In this document: piece by piece, positions 26,812 through 36,646 of the stretch | How positions within the stretch are numbered: the stretch's first letter is position 1 | Layout of the letters: each line of letters opens with the position of its first letter | Translations under genes and position numbers: made by a program | NCBI RefSeq assembly: GCF_011059105.1 | Contig: NZ_JAALLS010000007.1 | Location: 1 to 64,000 of the forward strand | Source of the DNA: Fodinibius halophilus | GTDB lineage: Bacteria; Bacteroidota; Rhodothermia; Balneolales; Balneolaceae | Length of the DNA: 64,000 nucleotides | Direction of reading: 5' to 3' | Notes under the pieces: model-generated | Seen by the model: the letters and a program-made list of their open reading frames with translations, nothing else | What the model was told of the DNA's origin: nothing | Database searches by the model: none

Positions 26812-27999
26812 ATGGATATACAAAAGCTTCGCAACCAAACACCCGGCACATCTGAAGTAATACATTTCAATAATGCCGGGGCCTCGTTAATGCCCTCCCC
26901 TGTTTCTGAATCCGTAATTTCATATCTCAGGGAAGAAACATTGCGTGGGGGCTATGAGACAGCTCGCAAACATCAAGAAGACATTAACCGGGTTTATTCC
27001 ACGATTGCTAATTTTATCAATGCAGCTGATCATGAAATTGCCCTACAAGAAAATGCGACGATGGCCTGGAATATGGCTTTCTTCGCTATCAATTTCGAGG
27101 ATGGTGACCGAATTCTTACTTCTGTTTCGGAATATGCCAGCAACTATATTGCCTACCTCAAGCTACAAGAAGAAGTAAACGTTAGTATTGAAGTAATTCC
27201 AAATGACGAAACCGGAAGTACGTCTGTGGAAGCACTATCGTCGATGATGGATGAAAAGGTTAAACTTATCAGTATTACCCATATGCCCACTAATAGCGGG
27301 CTTGTAAACCCCGTTGAGGAGATAGGAACCCTTGCAAAAGAACACCCCTGCTTGTATTTAGTTGATGCTTGTCAATCAGTTGGGCAGTACCCGGTGGATG
27401 TGGAAAAAATAGGCTGTGATATGCTTTCGGCTACAGGACGAAAATACCTGCGAGGTCCCCGTGGTACAGGGTTTTTGTATGTTAATGATGATATCCTGCC
27501 CCATTTAACACCTCCCTTTCTGGATCTTCACTCAGCAAAGTGGGTTACAGAAGATGAGTACCAGATGCGAGATGACGCCCGGCGTTTTGAAAACTGGGAA
27601 ACAAATTATGCCGGTGTAATAGGGCTCAAAAAAGCAGTCTCATATGCTGCTCAATTGGGTATTGATGAGATTTGGCACCGTATTAGGGATCTCGGCGAAA
27701 AGCTACGCAGTACACTGAGCCAAATTCCAAATGTGACGGTTCACGACATCGGAAAAACCAAAGGGGGAATCGTTACTTTCACTATTGACGGTGTATCTGC
27801 TGAATCGGTATTGAAGGAACTCTCAGAAAAACATAACATCAACGTAAGTACTTCAGGAAAACATAGTACGCTGTTAGATATGGAAAAACGTTCGCTTGAT
27901 GAGCTGACCCGAGCATCAGTTCATTACTACAATACTGATGAGGAGATCCTAAAGCTTACCAGAGCCATCCGGAAAATATCTGAAGAAGTAAATTCTTAA
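26812..27999 (+). CDS. Class V aminotransferase (cysteine desulfurase-like)
   Basis: A 395-residue fold-type I PLP enzyme. Asp185 and Gln188 in LVDACQSVG hold the pyridine ring and phenol oxygen, and Lys211 in SATGRKYLRGPRGTGFLYV is the Schiff-base lysine. N-terminal HFNNAGASLMP is typical of the SufS/IscS/isopenicillin epimerase group. The catalytic cysteine loop expected in a true cysteine desulfurase is not seen near residue 340-360 (region NVSTSGKHSTLLDME), so a selenocysteine lyase-like or epimerase-like role on another amino acid is possible. The gene converges with and overlaps by 4 bases the ABC exporter gene. Confidence 0.8.
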   Translation: MDIQKLRNQTPGTSEVIHFNNAGASLMPSPVSESVISYLREETLRGGYETARKHQEDINRVYSTIANFINAADHEIALQENATMAWNMAFFAINFEDGDRILTSVSEYASNYIAYLKLQEEVNVSIEVIPNDETGSTSVEALSSMMDEKVKLISITHMPTNSGLVNPVEEIGTLAKEHPCLYLVDACQSVGQYPVDVEKIGCDMLSATGRKYLRGPRGTGFLYVNDDILPHLTPPFLDLHSAKWVTEDEYQMRDDARRFENWETNYAGVIGLKKAVSYAAQLGIDEIWHRIRDLGEKLRSTLSQIPNVTVHDIGKTKGGIVTFTIDGVSAESVLKELSEKHNINVSTSGKHSTLLDMEKRSLDELTRASVHYYNTDEEILKLTRAIRKISEEVNS

Positions 28000-29780
28000 G
28001 CTGATTTTGAGGTTGGCACAAACTCATCTTTATACTGCAGTTCGTACAACTTGCGATAGATACCATCTTCCTTTTCTACAAGCTGCTGGTGGGTTCCGGT
28101 CTCACGGATCTCACCTTTGTGCATCACTAAAATTTTATCAGCGCCCTGTATTGTAGATAAGCGGTGAGCAATAACAATTGAAGTTCTGCCCTCCATCATC
28201 TTATCACAAGCCTTATTAACAACCTCTTCGGTTTCAGAATCAACGCTGGAGGTGGCCTCATCTAATATCAATATATTGGGGTCGTACACCATCGCACGAA
28301 TGAAACAGATAAGCTGACGCTGCCCCATTGATATTGATTTCCCGCGTTCAGCCAGCTCATATTCAAATGCACCGGGAAGCTTGTTAATAAATCGATCAGC
28401 CTCAATTTGGCGAGCTACTTTTTTAACCTTCTCTTCTGAAATATCGGGATTACCCAAAGTGATATTTTCCATTATAGTACCGGAAAACAAGGCATTATCC
28501 TGTAAAACAAGCGCGAAGTTTGTACGCAATTCATCCAGCTTCAAGTTACGAATATCAACCCCATCCAGCTTAATAGATCCACTGTCGATATCATAAAATC
28601 GCAGCAGCAAGTTAATGATGGTTGATTTTCCCGCCCCGGTAGCTCCTACAATGGCTATTGTTTCTCCGGGTTCTGCATCAAATGAAACATCTCTGAGCAC
28701 GGTTTCTTCCTCATTATAGCCAAACCACACATCTTCAAATTGTATTTGTCCCTCTCGTTCATCAACCGTTTCCGGGTTCTCGGGATCAGTAATTTCATTT
28801 GTAGTATCAAGGATATCAAAGATTCGCTCAGATGATGCCAGCGCAGATTGCAGGGTATTAAACTTCTCAGAAAGTCCTCGAATGGGTCGAAAGAAATCTC
28901 GTACATATTGTACAAAGGCGACCAATATTCCGAAGGTGACCTCTCCCATCATTGCACGCCCCCCTCCGTACCAAATAACCAGTGCCATAGCGAGACTGGC
29001 AATAATTTCAATGGCGGGCCAAAAAATTGCAAAATAAAAGATCGTTTCGATATAAGCCTCTTTATGGCCTTCATTGATATCGCGAAACTTTTTACGCTCC
29101 CGCTCCTCCTTGTTAAAGAGCTGTACAATAGACATTCCATTAATATGCTCTTGTACAAAGGAGTTGAGCCTTGAAATTTGGTCCCGAACTTTTAGAAATG
29201 ATACGCGTACTTTTGCCTTAAAGAGAAAAGTAGCATAAAAGAGTAACGGTAATACTGAGATGGCAACCAGCGAGAGTTCCCAGCTCATGCTGAACATAAA
29301 ATAAAGGATAAAGAACAGGCGAAACATATCACCTATGATGCTTACCACTCCATCACTGAGTAAGTCGCTGAGTGCCTCAATATCGCTGGTTGTACGCGTA
29401 ATAAGACGACCAATGGGGTTCTTATCAAAAAACTGTACGTGTAACGACTGTATTTTTTGAAATACAGCATTCCGCATTTTAAATAATGTACCCTGCCCAA
29501 ACCACCGTGTGAGGTAGGTATTGGCCACAAGTAGAAAGAACTCACCAATCAGGGCTCCAACGAGCAACACAATAATCCATAGTAATCCCTGGAAATCCCT
29601 GTTTCGGATATATTCATCGATAGCAAGCTGGGTAAGTTTTGGGCGAATAGTACCCAAAAATGCAGCACTAAGTGTTAGTACAATGCCGAGCAGCACATAC
29701 CACCGATATGGTCGAATAAATTGATAAAGCCGCCGAAGCAAGTCCGAGTCGACGGCTTTATCTTCCTTCTCTTTTTTCAC
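27996..29780 (-). CDS. ABC exporter half-transporter, subunit with degenerate signature motif
   Basis: A 594-residue TMD-NBD half-transporter starting at GTG. Six membrane helices fill residues 20-310. The nucleotide domain has Walker A GATGAGKST, Walker B with intact catalytic glutamate (LILDEATSSVD, Asp507-Glu508) and H-loop IVIAHRLST, but the signature is ISMGQRQ instead of LSGGQ. Together with the subunit at 31138, which has a normal signature but lacks the catalytic glutamate, this predicts a heterodimeric exporter of the LmrCD/BmrCD/TmrAB type with one degenerate and one active ATP site. It is the last gene of a five-gene minus-strand operon, 12 bases after the RNase Z gene. Confidence 0.9.
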   Translation of the reverse strand: MKKEKEDKAVDSDLLRRLYQFIRPYRWYVLLGIVLTLSAAFLGTIRPKLTQLAIDEYIRNRDFQGLLWIIVLLVGALIGEFFLLVANTYLTRWFGQGTLFKMRNAVFQKIQSLHVQFFDKNPIGRLITRTTSDIEALSDLLSDGVVSIIGDMFRLFFILYFMFSMSWELSLVAISVLPLLFYATFLFKAKVRVSFLKVRDQISRLNSFVQEHINGMSIVQLFNKEERERKKFRDINEGHKEAYIETIFYFAIFWPAIEIIASLAMALVIWYGGGRAMMGEVTFGILVAFVQYVRDFFRPIRGLSEKFNTLQSALASSERIFDILDTTNEITDPENPETVDEREGQIQFEDVWFGYNEEETVLRDVSFDAEPGETIAIVGATGAGKSTIINLLLRFYDIDSGSIKLDGVDIRNLKLDELRTNFALVLQDNALFSGTIMENITLGNPDISEEKVKKVARQIEADRFINKLPGAFEYELAERGKSISMGQRQLICFIRAMVYDPNILILDEATSSVDSETEEVVNKACDKMMEGRTSIVIAHRLSTIQGADKILVMHKGEIRETGTHQQLVEKEDGIYRKLYELQYKDEFVPTSKSA

Positions 29781-29792
29781 GCTATAGAAGTT

Positions 29793-31052
29793 TTAGAACC
29801 GATCGAAATCATCAAATGGCGTACGCGGCGTAATCTGCTTTGGCTTACGCTGCGAATCCTGGTTATTATTGCTACTATTATTGTTTTTGTCCTTTTTCTT
29901 CTTTCTTTTCCGTTTTTTCCGATCGCTACTGCTGCTGCTCTTATTATACTTCTTGCGGGATTTCTTTCCGGAATACTTCTTCCGTTTTCGGAACTTCTTT
30001 TTCTTTTTTCCTTTACTACGGCGTTTCCGTTTTCTTTTACCGGAAGAGTTCTTTTTATTTTTCCCGCCCTTATTCCTGTTATTGTTGTTTATCTCTTTCA
30101 GATAAACTTTCGGCTCTATAATGCCTTTCTCATGGGCCGGATCCGTAAAGATCGGTCGCAGCTCCGTAGCTACCCAGGTTGGGAAGAAATCGTCGCGAGC
30201 TTCTCGCAGCAATACATATTCGTTGGTATATCGTGCAGAGAAATGGGTAATAACCAAGAGCTTCGTTTTAGCCTCATTGGCAACGCGTGCAGCATCTTTT
30301 GCCGTAGAATGTCCGGTCTCTTCTGCTTTATCAGAAAGACTATTGCTGAATGTAGCTTCGTGGAACAATACATTCGTATTTTTACCCAACTTCACAGAGT
30401 TCGGACAATACTTGGTATCTGTGATATAGGCAAAACTGTCACCGGGTCGCGGATGTCCAACAATATCCATTGATTTAACGACGGTACCATCGTCCAGTTC
30501 AACATCATTTCCGGCTTTCAGCTCTTTATATTGCCAGTCTTCGCTAATGCCCTGTTCTTGGGCTTTTTCAGCATCTACTTTACCGGGCTTGTCTTTCTCC
30601 TGGAATCGGTAACCAATACAAAACTTGGTATGGTTAAGCGGACGAGCCTCAATGTAATATTCATCTTCATCGACTACCCGTTCCTCTTCAAAACCTTCTT
30701 CCACCTCAACAAATTCAATGGGATAATTGAGGTCGATATTGGCAAATTCAAAATTCCATTCTACAAAATCTTGCAATCCTTCCGGACCAACAAGCGTAAG
30801 TTTTCGGTCTCTTCGTTGTAATTGCAGAGTTGACAGTAACCCGATAAGCCCTGAGTAATGGTCTGTGTCGAAATGTGAAATGAAAATACAATCGATTTGC
30901 GAACGCTTAAGGCCTCCCTGAAGCATTCTCATTTGTGTATTTTCACCACAGTCGAAAAGAAAAACACTTCCCTCTCTCCATACTGCCACCGATGAAAGGT
31001 GACGGGTTGCTGTGGGTGTTGCTGATGCAACTCCTAATGGTACAATAATCAT
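29793..31052 (-). CDS. RNase Z-like MBL-fold nuclease with variant metal motif and Lys-rich tail
   Basis: Residues 1-320 match ribonuclease Z, which removes tRNA 3' trailers: FDCGENTQMRMLQ, LNHTKFCIGYRF (His141), YITDTKYCPN (Asp212), LFHEATF (His231) and VITHFSARY (His270). The key HxHxDH zinc motif is HFDTDH (His60, Asp62, Asp64, His65), so the second histidine is replaced by aspartate. Residues 321-419 form an Asn/Lys/Arg/Ser-rich tail with runs such as GKKKKKFRKRKK, ending in TPRTPFDDFDRF. The tail could bind RNA or rRNA. It is the only such gene in view and sits between two ABC subunits. Whether it is the cell's tRNA-processing RNase Z cannot be told. Confidence 0.85.
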   Translation of the reverse strand: MIIVPLGVASATPTATRHLSSVAVWREGSVFLFDCGENTQMRMLQGGLKRSQIDCIFISHFDTDHYSGLIGLLSTLQLQRRDRKLTLVGPEGLQDFVEWNFEFANIDLNYPIEFVEVEEGFEEERVVDEDEYYIEARPLNHTKFCIGYRFQEKDKPGKVDAEKAQEQGISEDWQYKELKAGNDVELDDGTVVKSMDIVGHPRPGDSFAYITDTKYCPNSVKLGKNTNVLFHEATFSNSLSDKAEETGHSTAKDAARVANEAKTKLLVITHFSARYTNEYVLLREARDDFFPTWVATELRPIFTDPAHEKGIIEPKVYLKEINNNNRNKGGKNKKNSSGKRKRKRRSKGKKKKKFRKRKKYSGKKSRKKYNKSSSSSDRKKRKRKKKKDKNNNSSNNNQDSQRKPKQITPRTPFDDFDRF

Positions 31053-31137
31053 CTTAGTACTCCTATGTAATTTGGGATTGAATTGCGATCAAACAATCAA
31101 TCTTGGGTTCGTTAGTTGAATGTTTACTATTTGGGTG

Positions 31138-32940
31138 TTAAATCTCAGCCAGTTCTTGTTCTATGAGTTGTTTATTATACATGACTGAATAACGACCTTC
31201 ATTTTCTAATAATTCGTTGTGCGTGCCTTCTTCTACAATTGTGCCATCTTCAATATAATAAATGATATCTGCATCTTTTATAGTTGATATGCGATGGCTA
31301 ATCATTAAGGTTGTGCGTCCTTCCAGCTCATTCCTTAAATGTTGTAGAATAGCTTCTTCGGTCTTTGTATCGACCGCACTCAACGAATCATCTAATATAA
31401 TAATTTTTGGATCCCGAATCAGGGCCCTGGCGATAGCGGTTCTTTGCTTTTGGCCGCCCGACAGGGTTATACCTCGTTCACCTAGTATAGTCTCAAATTT
31501 TTTCTCGAATTCCAAAATATTGTCCCGAACTTTCGCTTTTTCAGCAGCTTCTTCAATCTCGTTCTGTGAAGCTCCCCGGGTTCCAAATCCTATATTTTCT
31601 CCAATGGTATCAGAAAATAAAAATGTGTCTTGTGGTACAAGGCCAATATTTTCCCGTAAGAGCCTGACTGGTATCGACTTAATGTCTTGGCCGTCTATCA
31701 GTATTTTACCTTCTGTTGCATCAAAAAGTCTTGGTACCAACTCAACAAGCGTCGTTTTACCACTACCGGTTCGGCCGACTATAGCCGCATTTTGACCCGC
31801 TTCAACTTTAAAACTTACATCTTTTAATGCATATTCATCGGCCCCCGGGTATTTGAACGAGACATTACGGAATTCTATTGTGCCATCAATACTATCAATA
31901 TCCCGATCCGTTTCGGCGTGATCTTCGATATCTACATCTTCTGTTAAGATCTTATCAATACGTTTCCAGGAAGCCATGGACTGTTGGAACCTGTTTACAG
32001 TATAGCCCAACGAAGCCACAGGCCATGTCAGGTATGCTACATATACAATATACTCCAGAATGTTACCTACCGTTAGTTGACCTTCTATCACCAACTGACC
32101 GGCCTTCCATACTACAATAACTACCGAAAGACCAATCAGTAGATTTAAGGTAGGATGAAACAGTGATTCGACCAGGTCGAGCCGTAGTTTCTTCTTTCGG
32201 TACGATTCACTCTCATCTTCAAATCGCTGTTGCTCATACTCTTCCCTGTTATAAGCTTTTATCAACCGTACACTGGAAAAAGATTCTTTGGCACGTCCTG
32301 CAATGGTAGAGTATTGCTCCTGTATTATTCTAGAGTAATCATTGATATATCCACTTACCCAATATGCAAATGCAGAAAGAAAGGGAAGCGGAAGCAATGC
32401 CCACATCGTCAGTTCTGGACTTACTATAATCATCATAGTTATGATGAACCCCATACGCGTCAATGTATTGATGGTATACATATAGGCCGGACCGAAATAC
32501 TCGCGCACTTTTGAGACATCCTCGGTAGCCCGTACATACACTTCACCAGAACTGTAGTTGCTGTAAAATCGCTGGGGGAGCTCCAATAGTTTGTCAAAAA
32601 TATCGTTTCGTAAATCAAACTCTATCTTCCGTGATGCTACGATCAAGGTTTGACGGGTAGCAAAAAGAAGTATCCCGGATAATAAAACAGCCCCAACCAA
32701 AAAGAGTGCATTTTTTGCCAGTGGCCAGCTTGCTGAACTACTAAAAAGCACCCCTAATATACTGTCGAATGCCTCTGGGGAGTTTTCGAGATCAACTTTT
32801 GAAATCTCGTCTACCGTTCGGCGCAAAAATACCGGGATCCATACCAAAAAGAAATTGGATGCGGTAAGAAAAAGCGAACCGAATATAATGGTGCCCTTAT
32901 ATTTTTTGAAATAAGTGTTAAGCTTTCGCAGAGAACCCAC
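31138..32940 (-). CDS. ABC exporter half-transporter, subunit lacking the catalytic glutamate
   Basis: A 600-residue TMD-NBD half-transporter with a GTG start. Walker A is GRTGSGKTT, the signature is the normal LSGGQKQR, but Walker B reads IILDDSLSAVD: Asp517 is followed by Asp518 where the catalytic Glu should be. The H-loop LMISHRIST is present. The defect pairs with the degenerate signature of the subunit at 27996, because the site formed by this Walker B and the partner's signature would be the inactive one. The two genes flank the RNase Z gene in the same direction, so they are co-expressed. Exported substrate (lipid, drug or peptide) unknown. Confidence 0.9.
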   Translation of the reverse strand: MGSLRKLNTYFKKYKGTIIFGSLFLTASNFFLVWIPVFLRRTVDEISKVDLENSPEAFDSILGVLFSSSASWPLAKNALFLVGAVLLSGILLFATRQTLIVASRKIEFDLRNDIFDKLLELPQRFYSNYSSGEVYVRATEDVSKVREYFGPAYMYTINTLTRMGFIITMMIIVSPELTMWALLPLPFLSAFAYWVSGYINDYSRIIQEQYSTIAGRAKESFSSVRLIKAYNREEYEQQRFEDESESYRKKKLRLDLVESLFHPTLNLLIGLSVVIVVWKAGQLVIEGQLTVGNILEYIVYVAYLTWPVASLGYTVNRFQQSMASWKRIDKILTEDVDIEDHAETDRDIDSIDGTIEFRNVSFKYPGADEYALKDVSFKVEAGQNAAIVGRTGSGKTTLVELVPRLFDATEGKILIDGQDIKSIPVRLLRENIGLVPQDTFLFSDTIGENIGFGTRGASQNEIEEAAEKAKVRDNILEFEKKFETILGERGITLSGGQKQRTAIARALIRDPKIIILDDSLSAVDTKTEEAILQHLRNELEGRTTLMISHRISTIKDADIIYYIEDGTIVEEGTHNELLENEGRYSVMYNKQLIEQELAEI

Positions 32941-32987
32941 GGAATACCTTTATATTTTCGAAATACTACGCCAAATACCAATGCTTA

Positions 32988-34019
32988 TTACGCAGGCACT
33001 TCACTGAATTTATTGATCCAATACTCTGCCAGGTTATATCCTGAGACGAAAGCATTGTCCAGCGAACTGCCTCCCAAGTAGTCTCCTATCAACGCAAGCG
33101 GTGCCTCTGCCATTTCCAATTCCATAAAATATTCATCGATGGGATTTTGGGCCTCAAAATACTTCCAGCGGTGCAAATAGGTAGATTTAGGCTGCCGTAC
33201 GGATGACCCAATAATGTTTGATGCCTCTTCGAGCAGAAGTTCTTTTACTCTTTTATCATCTTCTTGTGCGTGAGAGCGATAAAATTCCGGTGAGGAATGG
33301 ATAACAAGTCCGGCTTGGTCAGCTCCTCGTTTCGAGGATTCGTTTGTTATCAAACGGATATCACTGTACTCCACTTCTATAGCCTTCCATTCTGGCGGAG
33401 CATGATCAAAAGTGCATGCCAAAGAAATCCGTCTATCATATCGCACTTCATCAATATGGCGAATAATTTTTCGGGTAGCCGTTCGATTTTGCACGGTTTG
33501 GATGATCCCGTAAGCTTCAACAGCCGGAGTAGCTAGAATTACGGCATCACACTCAAAAACACTGATGTCCGTCAGGTTAATCATCCAGGAACGCTTTTTA
33601 GTAGTATCGGGACCGATATATGTAAGTCCCCCGGCCTGCTCTTCCGATTTGATATCTACCCAGCGACTCAAGTCTTTAGCAATAGCCTGATTTCCCGCCG
33701 TTCCTATATAGTTCATCTGTGAATTGGCATTGGGGTCCGTTTCCAAAAGCTCTTTGCCATCATACAAGCCGAATTCATCCGTCCATTCGGCTACTGCTCC
33801 CGTTTCTGTCAACTCATCAACAAATGATTTAAACGTTTGGGAATTAGCCTTAAAATGCGGCAGCCCATAATCAAGGGTTATGCCGTCAAGGGTGATTGAT
33901 CCCAAGCGCCCTCCAACAGAACGCTCTTTCTCAATAATCGTAACATCATGACCAGCATCCGCCAATCGTTTTCCTGCAATTAGTCCCGAAATGCTAGCAC
34001 CAATTATTCCTATAACCAT
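32988..34019 (-). CDS. FAD-dependent amine oxidase-like oxidoreductase (renalase-like)
   Basis: A 343-residue flavoprotein. The N-terminal dinucleotide fold GIIGASISGLIAGKRL is followed by VTIIEKERSVGGRLGSI, the GG doublet of FAD/NAD(P) oxidoreductases. A middle segment with AVILATPAVEAYGIIQ and the C-terminal APLALIGDYLGGSSLDNAF (FAD-binding end motif) fit renalase-like and amine oxidase-like proteins. Substrate unknown. Transcribed 47 bases ahead of the ABC half gene and 91 bases behind the AtuA-like gene; all read on the minus strand. Confidence 0.85.
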   Translation of the reverse strand: MVIGIIGASISGLIAGKRLADAGHDVTIIEKERSVGGRLGSITLDGITLDYGLPHFKANSQTFKSFVDELTETGAVAEWTDEFGLYDGKELLETDPNANSQMNYIGTAGNQAIAKDLSRWVDIKSEEQAGGLTYIGPDTTKKRSWMINLTDISVFECDAVILATPAVEAYGIIQTVQNRTATRKIIRHIDEVRYDRRISLACTFDHAPPEWKAIEVEYSDIRLITNESSKRGADQAGLVIHSSPEFYRSHAQEDDKRVKELLLEEASNIIGSSVRQPKSTYLHRWKYFEAQNPIDEYFMELEMAEAPLALIGDYLGGSSLDNAFVSGYNLAEYWINKFSEVPA

Positions 34020-34110
34020 GTAATCGGAAGTTGTTTTAATCCGTTTAAATTAAGACTGCGTAAAATCCGAAATATTACGCCAAAATTCTAAGTTATTTAC
34101 AATGTATTCA

Positions 34111-35472
34111 TTAAAAGGTTCGCACGCGCGGTGATACGGCCTCTTTATCCAATAAAGCAGGCCAATACGCTACAACACCGCTTGCTTTGGGGCGTCCGCC
34201 GGCAAAACCGGTAACTCCGCTGGGGCCTGTCAGGATAAGAGGAGCTACTTCTTTCCCAAATCGGTTCAGATCTTTTTTACTGGAACCCGAAAGCGAAACT
34301 CTCATTTGCACTTCTTCGTGCTCTTCCTTGAACAGTTCATCTGTCACAGGTTCTTCGCTACAACCATTAACGCCGACATACTCTACTCGGAAATCATCAA
34401 AATCAAGACCCAGTGCCTGCGCGCGGCCTTCTAAAATTTCTCCGGCTTTTTGTGCTTTTTTAAGCGCATCCGGCCAAGAGTAAACCAATGTAGACGACAA
34501 TTTATAGCCATCATTATAGCTTGCCGAAATTTTATATGTATCTGTTTCTGGCTTTCCGGTAATGCCATACACATGCACCTTATTATCCCCTGCCGACTCT
34601 AAATTAACAGAGGTGAAGTCTGCAATACAATCGGGCGTAATATATTCCGCAGGATTCCCCACCTCATACATCAACTGCTCTTTTACGGTCATCTCGCTTA
34701 CCAGTCCCCCGGTGCCCTCATGCTTTGTAACGTAGAAGTTGCCGTCGGGCTTTGCCTCAATGATGGGGAATCCGATATCAATAAAATCATCCACTTGTTC
34801 CCAATCGGTAAAGTTACCACCGGAAACCTGCCCCCCACATTCTATGATATGCCCGGCAATAGTACCGGCACTCATTTTATCATAATCGTCTAACGACCAC
34901 CCGAATTCATGAACCATTGGGGCCAACGTCAATCCGGTATCCGTAACACGACCGGTAACCACAATATCGGCTCCTTTATCAAGCGCTTCTACTATAGGTT
35001 GACATCCAAAATAGACATTGGCACTAAGCAGCTCATCCTTAACAGTAGTAACCGGCTCGCCTGTTTCCATATTTGCCAGCTCATGACCTTCAGCGATAAG
35101 CTCATCAAGGTTATCAAGGATATTATCCCCATCAACCACAGCTACTGTAATGTCTTCATACCCCTGCGCATCAATAGCTTCCAGGATTTTATCCTTACAT
35201 GCTTCGGGATTTACGCCCCCCGCATTTGATATTACCTTAATACCTTTTTCTGCGATATCCGGCAATACTTCGGTCACCACATCAACAAAATCACGGGCAT
35301 AACCATATTCGGGATTTCGCATTTTCTGTTTCTGCATAATGGACATCGTCACCTCTGCGAGGTAATCCATTACCAAATAATCGATAGGCCCCTTGCGAAC
35401 CTGGTTAATAGGAGCATTGGGCAAATCGCCCCAAAATCCCTGTCCTGATGCTATTCTGATAGATTCTTTCAC
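34111..35472 (-). CDS. AtuA-like (acyclic terpene utilisation, DUF1446) protein
   Basis: The GTG at 35472 gives MKESIRIASGQGFWGDLPNA, the normal N-terminus of the family; an upstream TTG at 35505 would add eleven residues that relatives lack. The 453-residue protein carries VISNAGGVNPEACKDKI, DIVVTGRVTDTGLTLAP and IIECGGQVSGGNFTDW, all typical of the AtuA N-terminal domain. AtuA takes part in citronellol/geraniol degradation in Pseudomonas, but its relatives in other bacteria are of unknown role and usually act on acyl-CoA-linked substrates. First gene of the operon by position. Confidence 0.85.
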   Translation of the reverse strand: MKESIRIASGQGFWGDLPNAPINQVRKGPIDYLVMDYLAEVTMSIMQKQKMRNPEYGYARDFVDVVTEVLPDIAEKGIKVISNAGGVNPEACKDKILEAIDAQGYEDITVAVVDGDNILDNLDELIAEGHELANMETGEPVTTVKDELLSANVYFGCQPIVEALDKGADIVVTGRVTDTGLTLAPMVHEFGWSLDDYDKMSAGTIAGHIIECGGQVSGGNFTDWEQVDDFIDIGFPIIEAKPDGNFYVTKHEGTGGLVSEMTVKEQLMYEVGNPAEYITPDCIADFTSVNLESAGDNKVHVYGITGKPETDTYKISASYNDGYKLSSTLVYSWPDALKKAQKAGEILEGRAQALGLDFDDFRVEYVGVNGCSEEPVTDELFKEEHEEVQMRVSLSGSSKKDLNRFGKEVAPLILTGPSGVTGFAGGRPKASGVVAYWPALLDKEAVSPRVRTF

Positions 35473-35567
35473 GAGAATAATTTCTTGTATTACAATTCTC
35501 TGCAAAGATAAGATTTCGTGCTACACTAACAAAAATAAACGACTCATTAACACCTTTTATAAAAAGT

Positions 35568-35602
35568 GAAACCCCGACCTCTCGCCAGGCCGGGGTTTCG
35601 TG
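35568..35602 (-). terminator. Hairpin terminator downstream of the LuxR-type regulator
   Basis: gaaaccccg (35568-35576) pairs with cggggtttc (35591-35599). A-rich sequence on the plus strand to the left gives a T-run on the minus strand. It separates the regulator from the AtuA-like gene. Confidence 0.75.
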
Positions 35603-35786
35603 GTTCTCTCTCTTACTCGTTTGCGCTAAAAAAGGGGGCTCTCTTACAATTTTATGCCGTTTTCATGTATGGACTACTAATGTAATGGTTGGGCAGACTC
35701 CAGTCACTACATAAACATGTGGAAATAATTGGGCTAAAATATTAACGAGAAGGAAATTCTAAGAAGGAATATTGCTCTAAACAGTT

Positions 35787-36461
35787 TTATTCAGAGAGGT
35801 CGGGATTAATGAGCCGCTGAGAAATGCCTTTGGAAACCGCTTCCGATCTTGAATTTACGTGGAGTTTCCGATAGATATTTCGGATATGATACCGAACCCC
35901 ATCAACCGAAAGGTAAACCTCTTCGCCAATGGCAGCATAGGATTTCCCTTTTGCGAGCTCTGCTAATATCTCTAGCTCTCGCTCTTTCAATTGTTCTCCT
36001 TCATCATTTGCCGCAGGCTGATGGAATGTTTTGATCACTTTTCGGGCAATATTGGGTGTCATCGGAGAACCGCCCTCATATGCATCTCTGATAGCTTTTT
36101 TCAACTCTTCCGGGGAAACCTTTTTCATCAGATACCCTACTGCCCCGGCACAAAGGGCATCAAATACATTTTTATTATCATCAAATACAGAGGCCATTAT
36201 AATGATCAGCTCTGGATATTCTTTCTGCAGGTACTTCACCCCCTCAATTCCCGACATGCCCGGCAACTCAATATCCATCAGTACCACATTGGCTTTGGAT
36301 ATTTCATCTGAATCGAAGGCTTCTTCGCACGACTCAAATGCATTTAGTACCAGAAGGTCCGGAGCAAAATCCAGGATGGTAGTCCACCCCTCCCGCATAT
36401 ATTTATTATCTTCAACTATAACAATTTTGATAAGCTCCTGTACTGAATTTTCCATAGACAT
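35787..36461 (-). CDS. LuxR/NarL-family response regulator
   Basis: A 224-residue two-domain regulator. The receiver (residues 10-130) has IVIVEDNKYMREGW, phospho-acceptor Asp63 in VVLMDIELPGMSG and Lys in GYLMKKVSPEEL. The LuxR-type helix-turn-helix (residues 155-215) reads LKERELEILAELAKGKSYAAIGEEVYLSVDG... in the usual tetrahelical pattern. Its kinase is most likely the propeller histidine kinase at 38286, which has the HisKA_3 domain that pairs with this class; the two genes share strand but are parted by 1.8 kb of repeats. Targets unknown. Confidence 0.9.
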   Translation of the reverse strand: MSMENSVQELIKIVIVEDNKYMREGWTTILDFAPDLLVLNAFESCEEAFDSDEISKANVVLMDIELPGMSGIEGVKYLQKEYPELIIIMASVFDDNKNVFDALCAGAVGYLMKKVSPEELKKAIRDAYEGGSPMTPNIARKVIKTFHQPAANDEGEQLKERELEILAELAKGKSYAAIGEEVYLSVDGVRYHIRNIYRKLHVNSRSEAVSKGISQRLINPDLSE

Positions 36462-36620
36462 AATATAACGATTGAATACTCTCTTGCCACTACATAACTA
36501 TGTGGTTTCATGTGGTATTAACATAATTGTTGTAGCAAATTTGTTATTGAACAGTTAAAAAGCAAACCGGATAAGCAGGATGCTTGCGATATAAGTAAGT
36601 CTGATATTAAGCACACCACC

Positions 36621-36646
36621 AATAGCGCGAGCGTCCCGCTCGTGCT
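36621..36646. repeat. GC-rich palindromic repeat, copy 1
   Basis: aatagcgcgagcgtcccgct followed by cgtgct; the core cgagcg/cgctcg forms a hairpin. Copy 2 at 38047-38072 differs at one loop base. Confidence 0.7.

Noticed and set aside
29840-30121. Long Tyr/Cys/Ser/Phe-rich frames on the plus strand
   Set aside because: They are the antisense of the AAG/AGA-rich codons for the Lys/Arg tail of the RNase Z variant; composition is not protein-like.
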